Position numbers and translations under genes: made by a program
NCBI GenBank assembly: GCA_027482185.1
Contig: JAIXWF010000016.1
Span: 124,001-188,000 of the forward strand
Source of the DNA: Opitutaceae bacterium
GTDB taxonomy: Bacteria > Verrucomicrobiota > Verrucomicrobiia > Opitutales > Opitutaceae
Length of the DNA: 64,000 nt
Direction: 5' to 3'
In this document: positions 41,023 to 49,814 of the stretch, in pieces
How the letters are laid out: each line of letters opens with the position of its first letter
How positions within the stretch are numbered: position 1 is the first letter of the stretch
The notes under the pieces: generated by a model
Database searches by the model: none
What the model saw: only the letters and a program-made list of their open reading frames with translations
What the model was told of the DNA's origin: nothing

Positions 41023-42396
41023 ATGAAAAGTCTCCGCACCATCGGCAAACTCTCCGGCCTTGGCGCCGCCCTAGTTGCCGCGATCAGCGGCTGCGCGCTG
41101 GCCCCATCAGCCGCGGAAAAACAGGCGCGCACCGAAGTCGCCCGGATCGGGACGGCAATTCGTCCCGCCAGCCCAAAGCCGCCGCTGCCGGACCTACGCA
41201 CCGATTCGCCGCTGACGGACTATGTGCACTTTGCCGTGCTCAATCATCCGCGCGTCGAGGCCGCCTATCACGAATGGCGCGCCACCGTCTCCGCGATCGC
41301 GCCCACTCGCGCGTTGTCCGATCCGCAGTTCACGTTCGAGGCCGACATCGCGGACACTCTGATGACGTTCATGCCGGGCCTGATGTTCGATTTCATGACG
41401 CCCGCCAAACGCGCCGCGATGGGACAGGAAACCGTCGGGGCAAGTCGCGCTGCCTATCGGATTTACGCCGGGGAAGTGCTCGAGGTCGCCGCCGGCGTGC
41501 GCAAGGCGTGGCTGGAGCTGGCCTACGTGGACGAAGCGCTGCGATTGCGCGAAAGTTCACTGCACGCGCTCGACCTGGCCACTGCGGTTGCGGGGGCCGA
41601 CTACACGACGGGCCGCGGCATGGGCACCTTGGAAATCCACGTGCGGCTGGCGAACGATGCCGCCAAGGTGCGCTCGGAACTCACCGCACTCGGCTACCGT
41701 CGCGACGCCGCGCGAATTCGTTTCAAGTCCACGCTGGGGCTCGCGCCCACGGCAGCCGATCCGGCCTGGCCCCAGGCGACGCTCGCGCCGACGACGCTCC
41801 CCAGCGAGGACGAACTCTGGCGCCGTGCGCAAGTGGCCAACCCGGAACTCGGCCGGATGCGCGCGATGGTGGAGATGGCGCTGGCCGGCATCGGCGTCGC
41901 CCGGCAGGGTGCGACCCCGGATTTTTCCCTCGGGGCGATGGCCGACTTCAAAGCCAGCCCGCTGTTGGTGCGGCCGACCGCGACCGCCACGCTGCCGATC
42001 TGGCGCGAGAAAATTGCCGCGAACATCGCCGCCGCCGAAGCACGCCGCGACGCCGCGGTCGCCCGCGTGAATGCGGAGCAACTGAACCTCGCGGCCGAAC
42101 TCGCGCAGATGCTCTACATGGTGCGCGAGAGCGAGCGCATGATCGCCTACATCGAGCAGTCGGCGCTGCCGAACTACGAGCGCGCCATCGCCACCCTCGA
42201 AGCCGGCTATCAGTCGGGCATGAACGGACCGGGAATGATTCCCGAGATCCGCATCATGGCGCTCGCGATGCGGGTGGAGCGCGCCGCTGCGCTGCGCGAC
42301 CGCGAGAGCGCGGTCACCGACCTGATGCTCCTGACGGCCGATGTCGCGCCGCCCGGCGCTCCGTTGCTCGCCGAATCCTCACTCTCCGCCCGCTGA
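41023..42396 (+). CDS. Outer-membrane efflux channel lipoprotein (CusC-like)
   Basis: This 457-residue TolC-family protein has a lipoprotein signal (AAISGCALAPS), then paired helical repeats (VLNHPRVEAAYHEWRATVSA, SDPQFTFEADI, YTTGRGMGTLEIHVRLANDA, YQSGMNGPGMIPEIRIMA). It is the outer-membrane exit of the copper/silver pump with the adaptor and transporter that follow. ATG 41023 was chosen since it starts the lipoprotein signal; an in-frame ATG at 40981 would bury it. Confidence 0.82.
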   Translation: MKSLRTIGKLSGLGAALVAAISGCALAPSAAEKQARTEVARIGTAIRPASPKPPLPDLRTDSPLTDYVHFAVLNHPRVEAAYHEWRATVSAIAPTRALSDPQFTFEADIADTLMTFMPGLMFDFMTPAKRAAMGQETVGASRAAYRIYAGEVLEVAAGVRKAWLELAYVDEALRLRESSLHALDLATAVAGADYTTGRGMGTLEIHVRLANDAAKVRSELTALGYRRDAARIRFKSTLGLAPTAADPAWPQATLAPTTLPSEDELWRRAQVANPELGRMRAMVEMALAGIGVARQGATPDFSLGAMADFKASPLLVRPTATATLPIWREKIAANIAAAEARRDAAVARVNAEQLNLAAELAQMLYMVRESERMIAYIEQSALPNYERAIATLEAGYQSGMNGPGMIPEIRIMALAMRVERAAALRDRESAVTDLMLLTADVAPPGAPLLAESSLSAR

Positions 42397-42415
42397 TTTC
42401 TTTTCCTGTCCAAAC

Positions 42416-44428
42416 ATGAACGCCTCCCTGCGCACCGTCGCATTCTTGACCCTCGGCCTGTTCGTCGCCGCCGCGCTGTTCGCGGCCGAGCAGCTCTACA
42501 CCTGCGGGATGCACCCGCAGATCATCAAAAAGGAGCCGGGCAATTGCCCTGTCTGCGGCATGAAACTCACGCCGATCCGTGCCAACTCCTCCGGCCAGAC
42601 GGCCGCAGGTGAGCGGAAGGCGAAATTCTACAAATCAACCATGATGGCCGGCGAAGTCAGCCCCAAGCCCGGCAAGGATTCGATGGGCATGGAGATGGTG
42701 CCCGTTTATGACGGCAGCGATTCCACGGCGACCAGCATCCAGATCGACGCTGCCACGATTCAGAAAATGAATCTCCGCACGGCGCCGGTCGGCCACGGCC
42801 CGGTGCGTCGTGAAATCCGCGCGGTCGGCTCCGTCGCCTACAACGAGCAGGGTCTGCGCGACATCACGACCAAGTATGAGGGCTGGCTGGAAAAGCTGCT
42901 CGTGAACGCCACGTGGGCCACCGTCAAGGCGGGCGACCCGCTGTTCGAGATCTACTCGCCGGACCTCTACAACGCGCAGCTCAACTACCTTGTCGCGCTC
43001 CGTTCCGAAGGCGAAGCCGGCGGCAACCTCACGCGCGCGGCCCTCGGTCGGCTGCAATTGTTCGACGTGCCGGCCGACGTGATCGCCGAGTTGAACCGGA
43101 CCCGGGAGGCCCGGCGCACGATCGTGTTTCGCGCGCCCGCCGATGGTGTGGTGATTGAGAAGATGGGTGTTGCCGGGCAGATGATGAAGCCCGGCGAGCG
43201 CATCTACCGCCTCGCCGATCTTTCGTCGGTGTGGGTGCAGGCGGAGATTTACGAAAAAGATCTGCCGTTCATCCGCGTCGACGCACCGGCCGCTGTGCGC
43301 ACCAGCTACGGCCCGGAGCGCACGTTCGACGGCACGGTGGAATTGCTGTTGCCGCAAGTGCAGGAGCAGACCCGCACCGCCTCCGCGCGCATCGTGCTCG
43401 CGAATCCCAATGGCGTTCTCCGGCCCGGCATGTTTGTCGATGTGCGGTTCGCCGCCCAGCTCGCCGACGATGCCGTGCTCGTGCCCGACACGGCGGTGCT
43501 GCGGAGCGGCGAACGCAACACCGTCTTCGTCGCGCTGGACGGCGGCGCCTTCGAGCCGCGCGAAGTGAAGCTCGGTGCCCGCAGCGCCGGCGACGTCTAT
43601 CAAGTCCTGAGTGGGTTGAGCGCGGGCGAGCGCGTCGTGATTTCGGGACAGTTCATGCTCGATTCGGAAAGCCAGCTTCGCGAAGCGATTCAAAAGATGC
43701 TCAAGCCCGCGAGCGCCGCAGCCGAGCCGGCCCCGGCCAGCGCGCCGGCTGCGCCCATGAAAAAGCAAAGCTCCGTCGTCGCGCCGGACGCCCTGAAGTC
43801 GCTCGCGCTCGCCGCCGCCGATGCCGCCTCCCCGCTCGCCCGCGACGACTTCGCCGGTTACCAAGCGCAGCTTCCGGCGCTGCGTGCGGCGTTCGCGGCG
43901 CTCTTCGCCGCCGACGAACACGCGGCCCACGGCCCGCTCGGCGCGTTCAAGGACGGTCTCGCTGAACCCGCGGACCTCAAGGCCGCGCGGCTGGCGTTCG
44001 CGCCCTTGAGTTCGGCCATTGCTGACGCCGTGCGGTCGGCCGGGCTTGCCGGCGACGCGGGCTTGCGAGTCTTCGAGTGCCCAATGGCGAAGGCCCGCTG
44101 GTTGCAGCGGGAGGCCGGCACTAAAAATCCTTTCTACGGCACGGCGATGCTGACGTGCGGCGACGAGATCGACGTGGCAGTCACCAAGCCGAAAAAGACT
44201 GGCGCGCTCGTCGCGCCGCCGCTCGATGCCCGTGCGATGGCCGCGCAATTGCCGCCGGGCCATCCGCCCATCGGTGCAGCCATGACGAGCCAGGATTTCC
44301 TGCGCTCGCAGATGGGCCTCGCTCCCGCCGGCAGCGCCGCCGGTGCCCCGGATGCGAGCTGCGGCAACTGCGGCATGTCAGCCGCGGCGATGGCGGCGGG
44401 CGAACCCTGCGCACACGACAAAAAGTAA
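42416..44428 (+). CDS. cusB: Copper-type RND adaptor with heavy-metal domains at both ends (CusB-like)
   Basis: This is a 670-residue periplasmic adaptor. A signal peptide is followed by a metal-binding domain (YTCGMHPQIIKKEPGNCPVCGMKL) read in two parts, and by a degenerate second copy (KFYKSTMMAGEV, KDSMGMEMVPVYDG). The adaptor core spans about 110-430 (RAVGSVAYNEQGLRDITTKY, FRAPADGVVIEKMGVAGQMM). A C-terminal DUF3347-like domain (FECPMAKARWLQREAG, PFYGTAMLTCG) and a tail with CGNCGM and PCAHDKK follow. The Met/Cys motifs are typical of Cu/Ag handling. It is much longer than E. coli CusB (about 400). Confidence 0.88.
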   Translation: MNASLRTVAFLTLGLFVAAALFAAEQLYTCGMHPQIIKKEPGNCPVCGMKLTPIRANSSGQTAAGERKAKFYKSTMMAGEVSPKPGKDSMGMEMVPVYDGSDSTATSIQIDAATIQKMNLRTAPVGHGPVRREIRAVGSVAYNEQGLRDITTKYEGWLEKLLVNATWATVKAGDPLFEIYSPDLYNAQLNYLVALRSEGEAGGNLTRAALGRLQLFDVPADVIAELNRTREARRTIVFRAPADGVVIEKMGVAGQMMKPGERIYRLADLSSVWVQAEIYEKDLPFIRVDAPAAVRTSYGPERTFDGTVELLLPQVQEQTRTASARIVLANPNGVLRPGMFVDVRFAAQLADDAVLVPDTAVLRSGERNTVFVALDGGAFEPREVKLGARSAGDVYQVLSGLSAGERVVISGQFMLDSESQLREAIQKMLKPASAAAEPAPASAPAAPMKKQSSVVAPDALKSLALAAADAASPLARDDFAGYQAQLPALRAAFAALFAADEHAAHGPLGAFKDGLAEPADLKAARLAFAPLSSAIADAVRSAGLAGDAGLRVFECPMAKARWLQREAGTKNPFYGTAMLTCGDEIDVAVTKPKKTGALVAPPLDARAMAAQLPPGHPPIGAAMTSQDFLRSQMGLAPAGSAAGAPDASCGNCGMSAAAMAAGEPCAHDKK

Positions 44429-44501
44429 CCGCCTCACTCGCAACCTGACCGCCCGAATCCGCAAACCACGCGGCGCGCTGCGTCCCGCAACGACCTTCTC
44501 C

Positions 44502-47500
44502 ATGCTCAAAGCGATCATCGACTTCTCGCTCAGGAACAAATTCCTCGTGCTCGCCGGCACGGTGGCGCTCGTCTGCGGCGGCATCTTCGCCCTGCAACGG
44601 ATTCCGCTCGACGCGATCCCTGACCTCTCGGACACGCAGGTGATCATCTACACCGAGTGGCCGGGGCAGGCACCACAGATCGTGCAGGATCAGGTGACGT
44701 ATCCGATCACGACGAAGATGCTGTCGGTGCCCTCCGCGAAAGTGGTGCGCGGCTATTCCTTCTACGGCTTCTCGTTCGTTTACGTGATCTTCGAGGACGG
44801 CACCGACCCGTATTGGGCGCGCAGCCGTGTGCTGGAATACCTGAGCGGACTCAGCGGCAGCCTGCCGGCGGGCGTGACGCCGCGCCTCGGGCCGGATGCG
44901 ACGGGCGTGGGCTGGGCGTTCATGTATTCGCTCAACTCGAAAAATCACGACCTCGCGCAACTGCGTTCCATGCAGGACTGGTTCCTGCGCTATCAGCTCG
45001 CGAGCGTCGATGGCGTCGCCGAGATCGCCTCGGTCGGCGGTTTCGTGAAGCAATACCAGATCACCGTCGATCCGCACCGGCTGCACGCCTACAACCTGTC
45101 CATCGCCGAGGTCGCGATGGCGGTGCAGAAGAGCAATGGCGAGGTCGGCGGACGCTCGGTCGAGATGGCCGAGAAGGAATTCATCCTCCGCGTGAAGGGC
45201 TACGTTTCCTCGGTGGAGGACCTGCGCAAGGTCGCCGTGGGCCGCGGTCCGGCCGGGACGCCCGTGTTGCTCGGCGAAGTCGCGAACGTCGGGCTCGGCC
45301 CCGACATGCGGCGCGGCATCGCCGAACTCAACGGCGAGGGCGAGACAGTCGGCGGCGTCGTGGTCGTGCGCTACGGCGTGGACACGCGCCAGGTCATCCA
45401 GGCGGTTCGCGCCAAGCTCGACCAGGCGATGAAAAGCCTGCCCGAAGGCGTCACCTATTCGGTGGCCTATGACCGCACCGCGCTGATCGTCCGCGCGGTG
45501 CGCACCCTCAAGGAGAAGCTCATCGAGGAAAGCGTCGTCGTCGCCCTCGTGTGCCTCGTCTTCCTGATGCACCTGCGCAGCTCGCTTGTGGCGATCATCA
45601 TCCTGCCGATTGCCGTGCTCGCCTCGATTCTGATCATGTTTGGGCAGGGACTGAGCGCGAACATCATGTCGCTCGGCGGCATCGCCATCGCCATCGGCGC
45701 GATGGTGGACGCGGTCATCATCATGATCGAAAACGCGCACAAGCACATGGAGCACGACGGCGGCAAGAAGCCGCATTGGGACATCATCCGCGATGCCTCC
45801 GTCGAGGTCGGCCCCACGTTGTTCTACTCGTTGCTCGTCATCACCGTCTCGTTTCTGCCGGTGTTCACCTTGCAGGCGCAGGAAGGCCGCATGTTCAAGC
45901 CGCTCGCGTTCACCAAGACCTACTCGATGGGCGCGGCGGCGCTGCTCTCCATCACGCTCGCGCCGGTGCTGATGGGCTTTTTCATCCGCGGCAAAATTCC
46001 CGCCGAAGAAAAAAATCCGGTGAACCGTCTTCTCATCTGGATGTATCACCCGCTGCTGGATCGCATGATCAAGTATCGCTGGATCGTGATCGCGGCGGCG
46101 GCGTTGATCGTGGGCTGGGTGTTCTTCCCGTGGAACGCGGTGGTGTCGCGCGTGCTGCCCGACGGCACGGCCAAGGAGCTCGCCTTCAAGCTCGGGAAGG
46201 CGTTTCCCTATCAAAATATCGGCTCGGAGTTCATGCCGCCGCTCTACGAGGGCGACCTGCTCTACATGCCGACGACGTTCCCCGGCATCTCGCCGACGAA
46301 GGCGCGGGAAATCATCCAGCAGACCGACCAGATCATCAAATCGTTTGCCGAGGTGCATCACGTCTTCGGCAAGATCGGGCGGGCGGAATCCGCAACCGAC
46401 CCCGCGCCAATGGACATGATCGAGACGACCATAATGCTCAAACCCGAGGAGGAGTGGCCCGTCGTCGACTTCATGGACGACAACGGGAAGGTCATCGCCC
46501 ATCGGCGGCGGACCATCGACGAACTCACGGCTGCGATGAACGGTGCCGTGCAGATTCCCGGTCTCACGAACGCATGGACGATGCCGATCAAGACGCGCAT
46601 CGACATGCTCGCCACGGGCATCAAGACGCCCGTCGGCATCAAGGTCGCCGGTTCCGATCTCCGCGAGCTGGAACGCATCGCCAGCGAAATTGAAGGCGTG
46701 ATCCGGCGCGCACCCGGCACGAGCAGCGTGTTTGCCGAACGCGTGATGGGCGGCAACTACGTCGAGTTCGACATCGATCGCGACGCCATCGCCCGCTACG
46801 GCCTCACAGTCGGCGAGGTGCAGGAGACCTTGCAGGTCGCGCTCGGCGGGATGCCGCTGACGACGACCGTCGAGGGTCTCGAACGCTACGGCGTGATTCT
46901 CCGCTACGAACGCGACTACCGCGAAAATCTCGAAGCCCTCCGCGAAATTCTGATTCCGGTGAAGGCGGGCGCGAAAGCCGGCGGGATGGGCGGCGCCGGG
47001 GGCGCAACGATGGCCCAGGTGCCGTTGAGCCAGCTCGCGAACGTGCGCGTGGTCGCCGCCCCGATGGGCGTGAAGAGCGAAGCCGCCGTGCCGAACGCAT
47101 GGATCTACGTCGATGTGCAGGGCGTGGACATCGGCAACTACGTGCGCGGCGCGCAGCGCACCGTGAACGACGCGATCCGCAGCGGCGAAATCAAGGTGCC
47201 GACCGGCTACAGCATTTTCTGGAGCGGCCAGTATGAATACATGCAGCGCGCCAAGGCGCGGCTCATGATCGTGGTGCCGCTTACGCTCCTGATCATTATC
47301 TTCATCATCTACCTGAACACGCAGTCATGGATCAAAACGTCCATCGTGCTGCTCGCGGTGCCGTTCTCGCTGGTCGGGGCGTTCTGGGCGCTGCACCTGG
47401 CCGGCTACAACATGAGTGTAGCGGTGTGGGTCGGCATCATTGCCCTTGCCGGCCTCGACGCCGAGACCGGCGTCGTGATGCTGCTCTATCTCGATCTCGC

Positions 47501-47816
47501 CTACGAGGACTGGAAAAAGAAAGGTCTGCTCACCTCGACCGCCGGTCTGCGCGATGCGATCTATCACGGAGCCGTGAAGCGCGTGCGCCCGAAGGCGATG
47601 ACGGCCGCCGTCATCATCGCTGGTCTCCTGCCGATCTTGTGGAGTCACGGCACCGGAGCCGACACGATGAAACGCATCGCGCTGCCGATGGTCGGCGGCG
47701 TGGTCACTTCGACGCTGATGGAACTCCTCGTCTATCCCGCGATTTTCTTCCTGTGGCGCAAACGCAGTCTGCCGGCGCCGGACCCCGTCCCGCCGGGCGA
47801 GTTAGCTTCCCCATGA
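44502..47816 (+). CDS. cusA: Copper/silver RND efflux transporter (CusA type)
   Basis: This 1104-residue inner-membrane transporter starts MLKAIIDFSLRNKFLVLAG, and IYTEWPGQAPQIVQDQVTYP, FYGFSFVYVIFEDGTDPYWA and WTMPIKTRIDMLATGIKTP are hallmarks of the CusA/SilA branch. The fourth helix region is GGIAIAIGAMVDAVIIMIEN. The Met-rich region MPPLYEGDLLYMPTTFPGIS fits monovalent copper or silver. A Gly/Ala insert occurs near AGGMGGAGGATMAQ. Its stop overlaps the ATG of a small Cys protein gene. Confidence 0.93.
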   Translation: MLKAIIDFSLRNKFLVLAGTVALVCGGIFALQRIPLDAIPDLSDTQVIIYTEWPGQAPQIVQDQVTYPITTKMLSVPSAKVVRGYSFYGFSFVYVIFEDGTDPYWARSRVLEYLSGLSGSLPAGVTPRLGPDATGVGWAFMYSLNSKNHDLAQLRSMQDWFLRYQLASVDGVAEIASVGGFVKQYQITVDPHRLHAYNLSIAEVAMAVQKSNGEVGGRSVEMAEKEFILRVKGYVSSVEDLRKVAVGRGPAGTPVLLGEVANVGLGPDMRRGIAELNGEGETVGGVVVVRYGVDTRQVIQAVRAKLDQAMKSLPEGVTYSVAYDRTALIVRAVRTLKEKLIEESVVVALVCLVFLMHLRSSLVAIIILPIAVLASILIMFGQGLSANIMSLGGIAIAIGAMVDAVIIMIENAHKHMEHDGGKKPHWDIIRDASVEVGPTLFYSLLVITVSFLPVFTLQAQEGRMFKPLAFTKTYSMGAAALLSITLAPVLMGFFIRGKIPAEEKNPVNRLLIWMYHPLLDRMIKYRWIVIAAAALIVGWVFFPWNAVVSRVLPDGTAKELAFKLGKAFPYQNIGSEFMPPLYEGDLLYMPTTFPGISPTKAREIIQQTDQIIKSFAEVHHVFGKIGRAESATDPAPMDMIETTIMLKPEEEWPVVDFMDDNGKVIAHRRRTIDELTAAMNGAVQIPGLTNAWTMPIKTRIDMLATGIKTPVGIKVAGSDLRELERIASEIEGVIRRAPGTSSVFAERVMGGNYVEFDIDRDAIARYGLTVGEVQETLQVALGGMPLTTTVEGLERYGVILRYERDYRENLEALREILIPVKAGAKAGGMGGAGGATMAQVPLSQLANVRVVAAPMGVKSEAAVPNAWIYVDVQGVDIGNYVRGAQRTVNDAIRSGEIKVPTGYSIFWSGQYEYMQRAKARLMIVVPLTLLIIIFIIYLNTQSWIKTSIVLLAVPFSLVGAFWALHLAGYNMSVAVWVGIIALAGLDAETGVVMLLYLDLAYEDWKKKGLLTSTAGLRDAIYHGAVKRVRPKAMTAAVIIAGLLPILWSHGTGADTMKRIALPMVGGVVTSTLMELLVYPAIFFLWRKRSLPAPDPVPPGELASP

Positions 47817-48085
47817 AAACCGGAATTTCCCACCGATGCATTCCCAGAGCACAACCGCGTGCGGCGGCGAACTGCGCTCTGTGCGACACACGACTCGCGC
47901 CCGACAGAGAGTTCTCGGTCGGCACCGCTGGCTCCAGAATCGGTGTGCGGTGCTGCCAGGAATGCGCCGGTCTTTTTGTCGTGTTCCTCGATGCACTCTT
48001 GGAGACGGCGAGAATTACTCCCGTCCCGTCGCACAACGACGTGCCGGCAAACGTCGACCCGTTCAGCCATGAATACTTCCGATGA
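47813..48085 (+). CDS. Small Cys-rich protein coupled to cusA
   Basis: This 90-residue protein has no clear signal peptide, two Cys pairs (NCALCDTRLA and RCCQECAGLF) and a short amphipathic end. The ATG overlaps the cusA stop by four bases (ATGA), so it is translated with the pump. It may be a cytosolic metal-binding or zinc-ribbon protein. I do not recognise the family. Confidence 0.6.
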   Translation: MKTGISHRCIPRAQPRAAANCALCDTRLAPDREFSVGTAGSRIGVRCCQECAGLFVVFLDALLETARITPVPSHNDVPANVDPFSHEYFR

Positions 48086-48305
48086 TTCCGGTGCAGAGAC
48101 GTGTGTCGTCTGCGGCAAAGCCGTCGCCGGCACGAGCGGAGTGACTCACATCTATCACGACCGGCGCCCGTTCGCGCTGTGCTGCCCGATGTGCGTGGAT
48201 ATGTTCCAACGCGCACCCGCGCGTTTCGCCAGCGGCGAGCGACCGCAGAGCGTGGTCGAGGATCTGCTCGCCGACCTGAAGTGGAAAAACTCTTCCCGCT
48301 GGTAG
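48069..48305 (+). CDS. Small treble-clef/YHS-like Cys protein
   Basis: This 78-residue protein reads ETCVVCGKAVAGTSGVTHIY and ALCCPMCVDMFQRAPARFA. CxxC, a basic-aromatic turn and CCxxC are the layout of YHS/TRASH-type metal-binding domains. Its ATG lies 17 bases inside the end of the preceding gene. It probably binds copper or zinc in the cytoplasm. The last gene of the cus cluster, it is convergent with the second sigma gene. Confidence 0.65.
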   Translation: MNTSDDSGAETCVVCGKAVAGTSGVTHIYHDRRPFALCCPMCVDMFQRAPARFASGERPQSVVEDLLADLKWKNSSRW

Positions 48306-48344
48306 TCGCACCGCCCGCGACCAATCGAAATCGCCCCATCCGAC

Positions 48345-48908
48345 CTATCGCTGCAAATCGCCGAGCAAGTCGCGCAGCTTCACCTTCGCGTGGTGGATGC
48401 GCAGCTCCACGGCCTTCGGGGTCGTGCCCATGATTTCCGCGGCCTCCTTCTGGCTTTTGCCTTCGAGGGAGCATAACATGAGCGGTAGCTTGAGCCGGTG
48501 TGGGAGCTGGTCGATGGCCCGTTGCAAGACTTTGAAGCGGTCCGCCTGCGCGCTCTGCTCGGACGGGATCGGCTGCGTGTCGGCGAGTTCGGTTCGCGCC
48601 CCGTCGTCTTCGGGCACGTCGAGCGGGATATCGTAGCGGTGCTTGCCGAGCCGGCGCAGACGGTCGCGGCAGAGGTTGACGGCGATCGTGTAGAGCCACG
48701 TCTTGACGGTCGATTGCGGCCTGAATGAAACCGCTTTGAAATACGCGCGCACAAACGTCTCCTGCGCCGCGTCGCGCGCCGCCGTCTCGTCCCGCAGGTA
48801 GCGGAACGCAAAACGGAAAAGCGGTTCGCGATGGCGTTGGATCAGTTCGTTCAGCGCCAAATCCTCGCCCGCCTTCAGGGCCTCGATCAGCGGCAGGTCC
48901 GGGTCCAC
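48345..48908 (-). CDS. ECF RNA polymerase sigma factor, module 2
   Basis: This 187-residue sigma factor has region 2 (PLFRFAFRYLRDETAARDAA, FRPQSTVKTWLYTIAVNLCR) and region 4 (LPHRLKLPLMLCSLEGKSQ, TPKAVELRIHHAKVKLRDLL). The GTG at 48908 was chosen because the sensor gene ends at 48916; a longer frame would overlap it. It is the H member of the second YXH-like module, and the promoters P3 and P4 upstream of this module are its likely targets. Confidence 0.88.
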   Translation of the reverse strand: MDPDLPLIEALKAGEDLALNELIQRHREPLFRFAFRYLRDETAARDAAQETFVRAYFKAVSFRPQSTVKTWLYTIAVNLCRDRLRRLGKHRYDIPLDVPEDDGARTELADTQPIPSEQSAQADRFKVLQRAIDQLPHRLKLPLMLCSLEGKSQKEAAEIMGTTPKAVELRIHHAKVKLRDLLGDLQR

Positions 48909-48915
48909 GGGTGAA

Positions 48916-49344
48916 TTACGGTGCGACGTCCAGACCTTGTTCGGCGAGTTGCAGCAGTTTGTCTCCCTGTGCGGGCGTGAGCACGCGGCGCATCTCAAAG
49001 ATATGCGCAATCGAAGCGTTCTGCAGCTCGCCCATATGCAGGTGAATCTTGCCGACCGCCGCAGAAATCTCGGGCGAGTCAGGCCGCCCCTGCCGGATGG
49101 CGAGCGCGAGCTCGTGGTTCGCCGCGCGCATCCGCTCGCGCAGAATCCGGTTCTGACTCGCGAACTTTTCCTCGATGGGCTCGAGCGCCTTGTGCTGTTC
49201 CGGGGTGATCTTCAGCTCCGCGTGCAGCCATTCGTGCGGATCGACTTTGGCGGCCCTTCGCGAATCCATCCAGCGGAGGGTGCAAAACGAGGAGAGCGCC
49301 GCGACCACCACGACCGCGACGAAGAATCCGATCAGGGTTTTCAT
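48916..49344 (-). CDS. cnrX: CnrX-type cobalt/nickel sensor, module 2
   Basis: This 142-residue membrane-anchored periplasmic sensor has one N-terminal helix (residues 5-20) and a four-helix hooked domain. His37, His41, Glu58, His114 and Met118 reproduce the five nickel/cobalt ligands reported for CnrX (H42, H46, E63, H119, M123), with identical spacing throughout. That is strong evidence for a Ni/Co sensor. ATG 49344 lies three bases after the anti-sigma stop. The adjacent pump is then probably a cobalt/nickel exporter. Confidence 0.85.
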   Translation of the reverse strand: MKTLIGFFVAVVVVAALSSFCTLRWMDSRRAAKVDPHEWLHAELKITPEQHKALEPIEEKFASQNRILRERMRAANHELALAIRQGRPDSPEISAAVGKIHLHMGELQNASIAHIFEMRRVLTPAQGDKLLQLAEQGLDVAP

Positions 49345-49347
49345 GGG

Positions 49348-49686
49348 CTACTTGCGGACCGAGTGGGCGGTGGCGACCAGCACCAAAGGCGTGTCGGGCG
49401 AGAAAACCTCGAAGTGTAGCGAGTCGCGCGCGAGCAGCGCGTGATCGGCGGAGCGGGCCATTATCGCAGGCACCAGGCCGGCGAGCAGGGCGAGGCCGAG
49501 CGCGGACAGGGCCAGTCGCGGACGTTCGAGCAGCTCGCGCCAGTTCAGTCCGAGGAGCGTTCCCAGCCTGCGATGTCGCCGGTGTTCGATGTCCTTCCAC
49601 ACGTCCGCCGTAAACCGATCTGGCGCAGAGGGCAGTGGTTGCTTCGCGTAGGCGCTAAGCAGTTCGTCGAGCGGGTCGGAGTTCAT
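49348..49686 (-). CDS. Single-pass anti-sigma factor candidate (CnrY-like position), module 2
   Basis: This 112-residue protein has a cytosolic N-terminal part (DPLDELLSAYAKQPLPSAPD, then RFTADVWKDI), one membrane helix (LALSALGLALLAGLVPAI), and a periplasmic tail. It is in the Y position before the CnrX-like and sigma genes and resembles the protein at 38422. It would hold the sigma at the membrane until the X protein reports metal. P4 lies just upstream. Confidence 0.68.
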   Translation of the reverse strand: MNSDPLDELLSAYAKQPLPSAPDRFTADVWKDIEHRRHRRLGTLLGLNWRELLERPRLALSALGLALLAGLVPAIMARSADHALLARDSLHFEVFSPDTPLVLVATAHSVRK

Positions 49687-49700
49687 GATTGTTAATCCAC

Positions 49701-49730
49701 TTAACGTAGGCGGGAGCCGTGATCCCTCAA
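49701..49730 (-). promoter_or_regulatory. Candidate ECF promoter P4
   Basis: On the minus strand TTGAGGGAT, a 15-base spacer and CGTTAA precede the anti-sigma ATG by 14 bases. The design is the same as P3 on the other strand, and the 9-base upstream box is identical. It would drive the YXH module, giving autoregulation. Confidence 0.68.
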
Positions 49731-49768
49731 CCTTTCTTCCATCGGCGGGGCTGATCCGCGCAAAAAGT

Positions 49769-49798
49769 TTGAGGGATGAGGCCGGGTCGCAGCGTTAC
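49769..49798 (+). promoter_or_regulatory. Candidate ECF promoter P3
   Basis: TTGAGGGAT, a 15-base spacer and CGTTAC precede the pump channel gene start (49815) by 16 bases. P3 and P4 face away from each other across 38 bases. The position also argues for the start at 49815, as a start at 49776 would lie inside the promoter. Confidence 0.68.
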
Positions 49799-49814
49799 AC
49801 GCAGCACACCCTTC

